This document shows positions 57,501 through 64,000 of a stretch of DNA of 64,000 nucleotides, piece by piece. Below the pieces are notes generated by a model that saw nothing but the letters and a program-made list of their open reading frames with translations, ran no database searches and was not told where the DNA came from. The position numbers and the translations under genes were made by a program. Positions within the stretch are counted from its first letter, which is position 1. Every line of letters begins with the position of its first letter. Where the stretch lies: contig JBAMDO010000570.1 in assembly GCA_037074765.1 (NCBI GenBank), positions 372,001 through 436,000 of the forward strand, given 5' to 3'. This DNA is from Mansonella perstans (lineage: Eukaryota > Nematoda > Chromadorea > Rhabditida > Onchocercidae).

Positions 57501-57896
57501 AAATTATTTATTAATATTTTATTTGAACTTTTGAACTTCTAAAATAAACAATTTAATATTGCAAAGATTTTTTGCTGTTATTTCTGGCATTGGAGATTTT
57601 TTAAATAACGAATAAATGGCAATAAAAAAAGGAAAAAAAAGAAGACAGAAAAAAGGAGAGAAAAAAGCTGGACATTTTTTAATTTTATTTTATATTTAGC
57701 GTATTTGAATAATTTAATTAGATTGTTTACTCGATACGCTTTCATAATAAAATATGAATCTAATTATCTTTCATATTTATTTTTATAGCAGTAGTTTTTC
57801 CTTTTCTCTTTTTCTTTTTCTCTCTCTCTCAACCTTCCTTAAATGATTTTTATATGCAAACATTTAATTTCGTTCATTTTACTTTTTTTATTTTAG

Positions 57897-57965
57897 TTTG
57901 TTTTCGACCATTTCCTCGTCACATCTTGTGGGAGACTTCCGCTTCAATATACTTACACTTCAAAG
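57897..57965 (+). other. Exon-like block upstream of the receptor gene
   Basis: The acceptor TTTATTTTAG ends at 57896 and a donor CAAAG|GTATTT follows 69 bases later. The block is markedly GC-richer than its surroundings and all three plus frames are open. It lies 1.1 kb before the receptor start codon, so a 5' UTR exon of that gene is the simplest reading. A coding exon of an unseen gene is possible. Confidence 0.3.
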
Positions 57966-59060
57966 GTATTTTAAGAATGAAGGTATGGCTTAGTAGGGAA
58001 AATTAGGTCGAGTGGAACACTTCCAGGAACTTGTTTACTAAAGCCTGTAAAGGTATGAAAGCTATTATGAGCATTTGCATGTTTTTATTGGCATATAAAA
58101 AAAAATTTTTTTCGTAATGTCCAAAAAGAAAACTTTTTTACCTCTTTTTCAAATCAATTCCTTTTAAAATTCTTAAGGTAAGGAATGGAAAGATGAAAAT
58201 TATTTCAAATTTTAAGGGTAGAGCGATGTGTAATACAATGAAAGCGTTTATGTTGTTTTACTTTACTTACTTGTCATGATCTTATTGCATATTTGTGCAT
58301 GTGTATGTAAGTGTGTGTACATGTGCTTGTGTGTCTATGTAGAGAGGCTTGAATGCTCAAAGAATATTTCTATCTGAAACATTCTTTTTTTTACCTCAAA
58401 TTATGTCACATTTCTCAGACCGAGCATTCCTCAGATTTTCTAATAGTATCTTCTTGCATATGGAAGAATTTCTTTCTTTTCCGGTTCAATTTCCGGTTTA
58501 TTTTTAGCCATTTAAGAAAAATTCCACGTAAAAGATCGATAATAAATGTTTCTGTAGATATACAATATATCGTAATAAAATAAATTTTCAAAGATAAATT
58601 AATGTAATAAATTTCAAAATGAAAAATTTGATTTTTTATTGTAAAACATTCAACAAGGCAGGTTTGTTACTATTTAAAAAAAAGTTTTAATTAGTTTCAG
58701 CCTTAACTAATTTCTGCATTATTCATTTTAAAAATTGTAATGCAGGAAAAAATTTGGTGCATCGATTTTCTTTATTTATTTGTTTAAAATTAGAAATAAA
58801 TTTGAACTCTCGAAAATTTTAATTTTCTGTGCATGTGTTAAATGTTACAGAAACTACTAATTTTTTGATATTTTTTGTATAAATTAAAAAATTATTTGTA
58901 TGCAATTTTAGTATTCAAGTATCTTGATTTCTTGCATGTTTACCAAAATATAGGAATTATTCAATTCCATGAATTTAAGTGTAATTCTTCAGCGAAATAT
59001 AAATTTGCTATTTTTCTTAACTTTTCAAATTGGTTTTAAAAGCAAAGAAAGTTTTTAGTT
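57966..59060. other. Spacer upstream of the receptor start codon
   Basis: AT-rich, with a short GT-type tract at about 58290-58342. It ends in the acceptor GTTTTTAG (59058), two bases before the ATG. Confidence 0.5.
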
Positions 59061-61502
59061 ATGACTTTGGCAATACAACAGATCACACTATATGCGATTT
59101 GCATTCCTGTAATTTTTGCTTTATGTATTTTGGCAGCTTTTTTTAATGTACTAGTACTGTTAGCGCGAAGTCAAATTAAAAATCGCTGTGGAGCCTTGGA
59201 ATTGACATTTTCCTTGGCTGTATCCGATATTTGGACATCAATTGTGATCGTTGCATCGTTATTTCGGAATTCTTATATGCCTGTTGTATTGGATATAAAC
59301 TATTCATCAGTATGCTTCTCACTTACTTTAGAGGTAAAAAGAATTTGTTGCATTTCTTTTTCTTTTTAAGAATTTAATTTTAAATTAATGAAATATACAA
59401 AATAATGCAAAAAAATATTTAAATAAAATTTTTATGCATTTTTATTTCTCTTTCAAAGTATCATAACACTGTTGTACTAATTAATTTTCGAAATTAATTT
59501 TGCCTTTTCCTTAGGCCAAATGAGGTGACGGATTCCTTGACATCAATCATTTCATTTTAGTATAGTAAATAAATGTAACAAGAATTGAAGTAAATTGAAA
59601 TAAACGAACACTTCACAGTGAGCAATTCTGTTTTACTAGACTTGTTGACCAAAATATATTAAAATTATTTGGACTTTTAGTGACAACTGTTTAACAGAGA
59701 TATAATATACGAAATAAAATTGAAGCTCAAGCATTTCTCGAAAGTCTAGCAGAACAGAATGTTTTATCATAAATTTATCAAAAAGGACCATTGAATCAGA
59801 CTTTTTGACGAAATTAATTACTTGAAGGTAAAATAAGAAACTGCGACTAAAGTCAAATTGAAAATATAACTGCGAAAAAAATTTTAAACTTTTTATGATT
59901 TTTGTTTTTTTTGAATAAAATTGAAAAGATAAAGATAAAAAAAAAATACATTTGGAATACAGATGATTTTAATAATTTTTTAAAGTTAAATAAATTTCGG
60001 AATTTTTGTATACGAAGATTGCTGCTATAAATGCTATTTTTCAACGAACAACAAAATTTCTTTCTTCAGGCGTTTAGAACAGGTGGACTATTAACCGGTC
60101 TTCTGCACTTGTCCACATTGGCAGCTTATCACTTGGCATCAATTACACATCCATTTAATCATAAAGAATTGTTAAATCAAAATAGAACTCGGCTAATAGT
60201 TGTTTTAATTTGGTTACTACCACCATTACTCCTTCTGTTGTACTTTTCCGCTTGGCCTAATCAAGGATTTCGAGTTAAAAATTGTTCTGTGGTGGAATTT
60301 TATGACATGCTTTATTTCCGGATGATAATTTCAATACTCATTGTTGTGCTCATGTTGAGTACCGGACTGTTGTATTGGAAGATGCACAAAAAACTTAATG
60401 AAGTATGTAAAGTTCAATTTAATCATGTAATTAAAAAATTCGCATTGAACTTTTTGCTTGTCAATTTTTGCATTTAATGTAAGTGAAGAAATCTTTTAAC
60501 ATTTAATTCATTCATATATAAATATTCTGTTTAAATTCAAATGTTAAAAATTAGCATTAATGTTGCACTTTTGCTGAAAGCAATAAAGTTTTCTGATTAG
60601 AAAATCAGAATTGAATTAGATAGCATTTAATGGCATGGAAATTCTTTCTTATTTTTCATTTCAAATAACATTTCCACAACGCAAAACGAACACAAACAAG
60701 ACCAAATCACGGTATAATGTTCAATTCATAATCAAATGTCAATTTAAAGAATTTTTAAATTCAAATAAGTCTTGGTAAGCTATATCATTTAAAGTTTCCA
60801 GCTTTAAATTTCTTTCAGTCTATTTCAAAATCTACCACAACAATACGCAAACATCGCATAGTAGTAGCATCAGGTCTTATTTTTGGGACATTCGTCATAG
60901 GCTGGTTACCAGCATCCTTACTTTACATATTTACTGCGCAAGGTATGCCACTTTATCGTTTGAAAAGTATTTGGTTGAATATATTTGCTTTAACGACTTT
61001 AATTCTAATTATGATTAAATCAATCACCAATCCGATCATCTATGCGATCAGGTATGTGTTCAGAGGAATTTTTAATTTTTTTCAAAAACTCAGCAATTTC
61101 AATTTTTCTTTTTTGTTCCTCCTACTAAAATATTGAAAAAATTTATGAAATTTATTGGATAAGTGTTCCTTCTATTAAAAGTTTGAAAAAATTGATGAAA
61201 CTTATTGGATAAGCTAAATATTAAAATTTCGTCATATTTCTACAACTTTCAGCAAACTTTTTGATTCAAATTATTAAAATACAATAAACTACTGTTTATT
61301 GCAAATGACTTTTTTTGCAATTGTCAATATGATTAGTTCATTTCAAATGTTTTTTTTTAGGATTCCGGAAATTCGACATTTAATTGTTGGATGGCGGAAT
61401 CACGTACAAAGAAATAGAACTAAAAATGACAAAAGGAACTGTGAAGAACAAGAAACATCATTTTGCAAAAATGATAGGAATAGAAGGAACGAGTCAAACT
61501 AG
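59061..61502 (+). CDS. Class A (rhodopsin-like) G-protein-coupled receptor, orphan, no DRY motif
   Basis: Four exons, 59061-59333, 60070-60402, 60819-61051 and 61361-61502, give 326 residues with seven hydrophobic segments. Class A landmarks are Asn29 in TM1 (FFNVLVLL), Asp56 in TM2 (LAVSD), Cys85 before TM3 with a partner Cys in the second extracellular loop (KNCSVV), GWLP in TM6 and NPIIY in TM7. After TM7 a short basic tail (HVQRNRTKNDKRN) ends NRRNESN. The usual DRY at the end of TM3 is replaced: AAYHLASITHPF aligns with the SLDRYLAIVHPF type, giving YHL. The extracellular N-terminus is very short, and no signal peptide is seen. The start is the ATG two bases after a TTTTTAG acceptor, which fits trans-splicing. 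Ligand and subfamily are not recognised; a neuropeptide- or amine-like receptor is a guess. Confidence 0.87.
61115..61214. repeat. 50-bp tandem duplication in a receptor intron
   Basis: 61115-61164 and 61165-61214 are two adjacent copies starting GTTCCT and ending ATTGGATAAG, differing at about eight positions. Confidence 0.85.
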
Positions 61503-61675
61503 ATTGAAAACGGAAGCTCAAATCATTGAACAAATCAAAAGTAGATCAACCATGTTCCTGCCTTTATTTTCTAACATTGATTTCAATGAATCAATTGAAT
61601 TTTCAATGAATCAAACTTCACTTTCATATCTTACTCAGAAGAAAACTTGATTAGTACCTTCAAGAATGGATTTCA

Positions 61676-61681
61676 AATAAA
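61676..61681 (+). terminator. Poly(A) signal of the receptor gene
   Basis: AATAAA 174 bases after the stop codon at 61502. Confidence 0.55.
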
Positions 61682-62782
61682 TTTTGAATCAGTGCAAGAA
61701 TGTAAAAAATGATTAACAAATACTTTCGATTAATTCATTAATCAGTACTGCGTGCAATAATATTCTGCAAAACTATGATATTCTAAAATGACAACAAGAT
61801 TATCGATTAATAGTCTGTTGATCAGTGAATTCTGATAAAAATTCAAACACTTTGGTCAGCTGTGGAAGCTTGGCTCATTTGAATACCATTTCACTTTAAA
61901 ATGTAAATTATTGTATTTTAATATTTTAAATGCTTTCGCATTACAAAACTAAGACAAGGACAAATTTTTACTGCCTCAAGTGAAATTTTTATTAAAATCC
62001 TTGAAAAAAAAAACTTTTGAATTCACAAACAAAAATGTTTGCAGTTCCTTAGAAAGCTTTTTAAAAAATGCATCAAACATTTGTCTTCAGCAGGATTATA
62101 CTATAGTTGAAAAAAAATCCTCGCTGAGGCAGTCTAAAAGAGTTGTCGAGATGAAATAAGTTTTGAAAATTGGAAATTTCTTGTTGAAAGCTTGAAGGCA
62201 TTGAGAAGTCCAAACAGAAAGACGATGTGCAAATAACTTTAAAACCAAAAGGCATGCGATGCAATCGAACTTTTTCCCCAGCGATTATTTACAAATTACG
62301 GCATATTGATCGGTGTTAAAAAATGGACCAAAGACTGGTTAAGGTCAAAAAATGTTGTAGTGAGATGGTTGACAAAATCTCATAAAATTCCTTCTTAAAA
62401 TGGATGTCAAAAGAAAGAGTCACATGTGAAAAAACAATCAATATGTAATGCTTTTGTGATTGTTCATGTTTTTTTCATCAATTAAAGGATTTTTAAAAGC
62501 TTTTGAAGTTTCAAATGTTGCCATGGTTCATTTCTTTCGTTTGAAAGATTGTCAAGCTTTTAAAAATATGTCATGAAATAATTTCTTTGCTTGAATGCAA
62601 ATTTCGAATGTGTCGTAAATAATTTTTTGCTTCAATGCAAATTTCTAAAATTTTAATTTTTGAATTTTTGAAATTTATAAAAAGTTTGATTTTGTCATTA
62701 AAAACGGTGCAATAATAGAATTTTTGTTATTTATAGTTTAATTCAGTGCAGTCTTTGGTTGTTGCCATCAGTTCAGGAATTG
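61682..62782. other. Spacer between receptor and SH2 gene
   Basis: About 1.1 kb, AT-rich, no gene seen. It ends with the acceptor TTTAATTCAG (62746), followed by a 36-base 5' UTR leading to the SH2 gene start. The two genes lie head-to-tail, but the gap is long for an operon. Confidence 0.5.
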
Positions 62783-63751
62783 ATGAAAGCGAAATCTTCC
62801 AAGATAGTTCATTCAGGTGCGACTATTTTCCATATGTAATTAATTAATTAGTACGGAAAGAAAAGCCATTCTGCCTAAGCCTCAATAATATTTGATATTA
62901 TTGAGGCAAAAATTAAAAAAAGTTTACTAAAACAATTCAAAATTAATTTTAACTCAGTGCTAATACTGCAATCATTGCAGTTTGATTGTAGAGAGGTGGG
63001 ACATCATTATTCCGTTTTGACTGGAATATGATAATTTTTTAATTACTGCTGAAAATTTAAGGATAAATAAAATTTAGAAAAGGGAAGAAAAAAAATTGAG
63101 GCAGAAGATATCCCAAAAGGCTTAGAGGATGAAGAATATTTCCATGGTCTTTTACCGCGGGAAGATTGCAACGAAATTTTGACCAAGGTTATATTCACAA
63201 TTTCAGGACATGGTGTTTAAAATAATGAAAACTTCCTCCTACTTATTCCCATAATTGGTTGATTACTTTTGCTCCAACTTTTTCTTCGCATAACAATGTT
63301 ATGCAAATAATAATTTCGATATAGGCTGGAGATTTCCTCGTACGTGTATCACAGCCAAGGCCAACTGATCCACGTGAGATAATCATATCAGTACGCATAT
63401 CTAAGGAACAATCGGGACAGCCAGTCCGTTTATAATATTTTTTAATGTGAAAATAATTGCATCGAAAATTATTTCAAAAAACGCTCATAATTAATAAATA
63501 TAAGTTTATACTTAAGTAAACTTTGGATATTGTCATAAAATATATTTTTTTTTGCTTCATTGATTTAAATGACAACGAATCTTGATAGCTTATCAATCCT
63601 TCAATTCTTTTAGATTCGCCATATAATTGTGAAGAAGCAAAAGCTTCCGAACGGTCAAATTGTATGGATTGCAATTGAAGCAATCAAATTCACTTCATTT
63701 ATCGAATTAATTGACCATTATGTGAAAAGCGGCGATCCAATTAATCCCGAA
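62783..63751 (+). CDS. SH2-domain protein, probable nematode Fer-like tyrosine kinase (5' part, continues past window)
   Basis: Four exons in phase, 62783-62816, 63078-63187, 63325-63423 and 63614-63751, give the first 127 residues; the reading frame leaves by a donor GAA|GTAAGG. Residues 1-30 are short, basic then acidic (KGRKKIEAEDIP). The SH2 domain starts at EEYFHGLLPRED (residues 30-41), has the phosphotyrosine-binding Arg55 in GDFLVRVS, then IRHIIV, and ends near DHYVKSGDPINPE. A very short N-terminus followed at once by EEYFHGLLPRED is the layout of the C. elegans Fer-like SH2-kinases (the spe-8/frk-1 type, many germline-expressed). The kinase domain should lie in later exons outside the window and is not seen, so an SH2-only protein remains possible. 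The first exon frame was chosen because it alone joins in phase. Confidence 0.85.
62879..62907. repeat. Perfect 13-bp hairpin in the first SH2-gene intron
   Basis: GCCTCAATAATAT (62879-62891) pairs exactly with ATATTATTGAGGC (62895-62907) around a 3-base loop, TTG. Confidence 0.9.
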
Positions 63752-64000
63752 GTAAGGTTCTCTCCAAAAAAAAAATTGAATTGTAAAAAGTTTCAATTCA
63801 AAAATAGTTACTCAAATTTTCCAGTTATATATTTCATGATAAACTGATAAGTAAAAAATCATATGAACTAGTGATTTTATTTTTTATATTTCCAGTAACA
63901 TGATTTTAATAAGTTCGAAGTGATTACTTTTGCGTAATTAATCTTCACATCATTTTTTCGTAATAAGTTATTGCTCTATCAAAAGTAATATGCGGCAACA
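63752..64000 (+). other. Intron of the SH2 gene running off the window
   Basis: Begins GTAAGG. Two TTTCCAG-like acceptors follow (about 63822 and 63896) but the frame after each closes at once, so the next coding exon is taken to lie beyond 64000. Confidence 0.55.

Larger units (their letters stand above)
52501..57896. other. Gene-poor AT-rich spacer
   Basis: Contains a short GT tract (52786-52822), a 25-bp tandem duplication (53420-53469), a perfect 18-base palindrome (54505-54522) and a low-complexity stretch of AATATGAATTTGAAT-type sequence (54985-55145). No exon or RNA gene could be supported. Confidence 0.5.

Noticed and set aside
61384..61650. 88-codon open frame overlapping the last receptor exon
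   Set aside because: It is in a different frame, with a stop just upstream of its ATG, so it cannot join the receptor. The receptor frame gives a normal post-TM7 tail.

Overview
This is a eukaryotic, AT-rich (roughly 70 percent A+T) chromosome segment that reads as nematode, most likely a filarial or other spirurid worm. The reasons are short exons joined by introns ending in TTTTCAG or TTTTTAG, several start codons 2 to 60 bases after a splice acceptor with no obvious upstream exon (the layout expected of spliced-leader trans-splicing), and a nematode gene set: a DB-domain secreted protein and a small SH2 protein of the Fer-like kinase type expanded in nematodes. Exon structures below were built by hand from splice consensus, phase continuity and remembered family sequences. 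No search was run.

Layout. (1) 1-6002, plus: the last twenty recognisable exons of a mitochondrial dynamin-like GTPase, the OPA1 / C. elegans eat-3 orthologue, with its 5' end outside the window. (2) 6003-20123: mostly non-coding, holding a candidate 44-residue membrane micropeptide on the minus strand (9276-9410), a minisatellite, an orphan exon-like block (15447-15501) and a GC-rich block with an Sm-type site between two hairpins (16640-16805). (3) 20124-38141, plus: a seven-exon gene for an unrecognised 421-residue Ser/Arg-rich protein with an 11-kb first intron. (4) 38142-43951: repeats and microsatellites. (5) 43952-46828, minus: a seven-exon SDR42E-type NAD(P)-dependent dehydrogenase with a C-terminal membrane anchor. 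(6) 51232-52139, plus: a secreted single-DB-domain protein. (7) 52140-59060: long gene-poor stretch with one exon-like block and some micro-ORFs. (8) 59061-61502, plus: a four-exon class A G-protein-coupled receptor without a DRY motif. (9) 62783 to the right edge, plus: the first four coding exons of an SH2-domain protein, probably a nematode Fer-like non-receptor tyrosine kinase cut by the window end.

The genes do not form an evident pathway. They look like ordinary neighbours separated by long AT-rich spacers. No CRISPR array, no intact transposon and no convincing rRNA or tRNA was seen. The points most worth checking are the two GC-AG introns in the OPA1 gene, the 44-residue micropeptide, the Sm-site RNA candidate, the circularly permuted inverted repeat near 18.7 kb and the unrecognised 421-residue protein.
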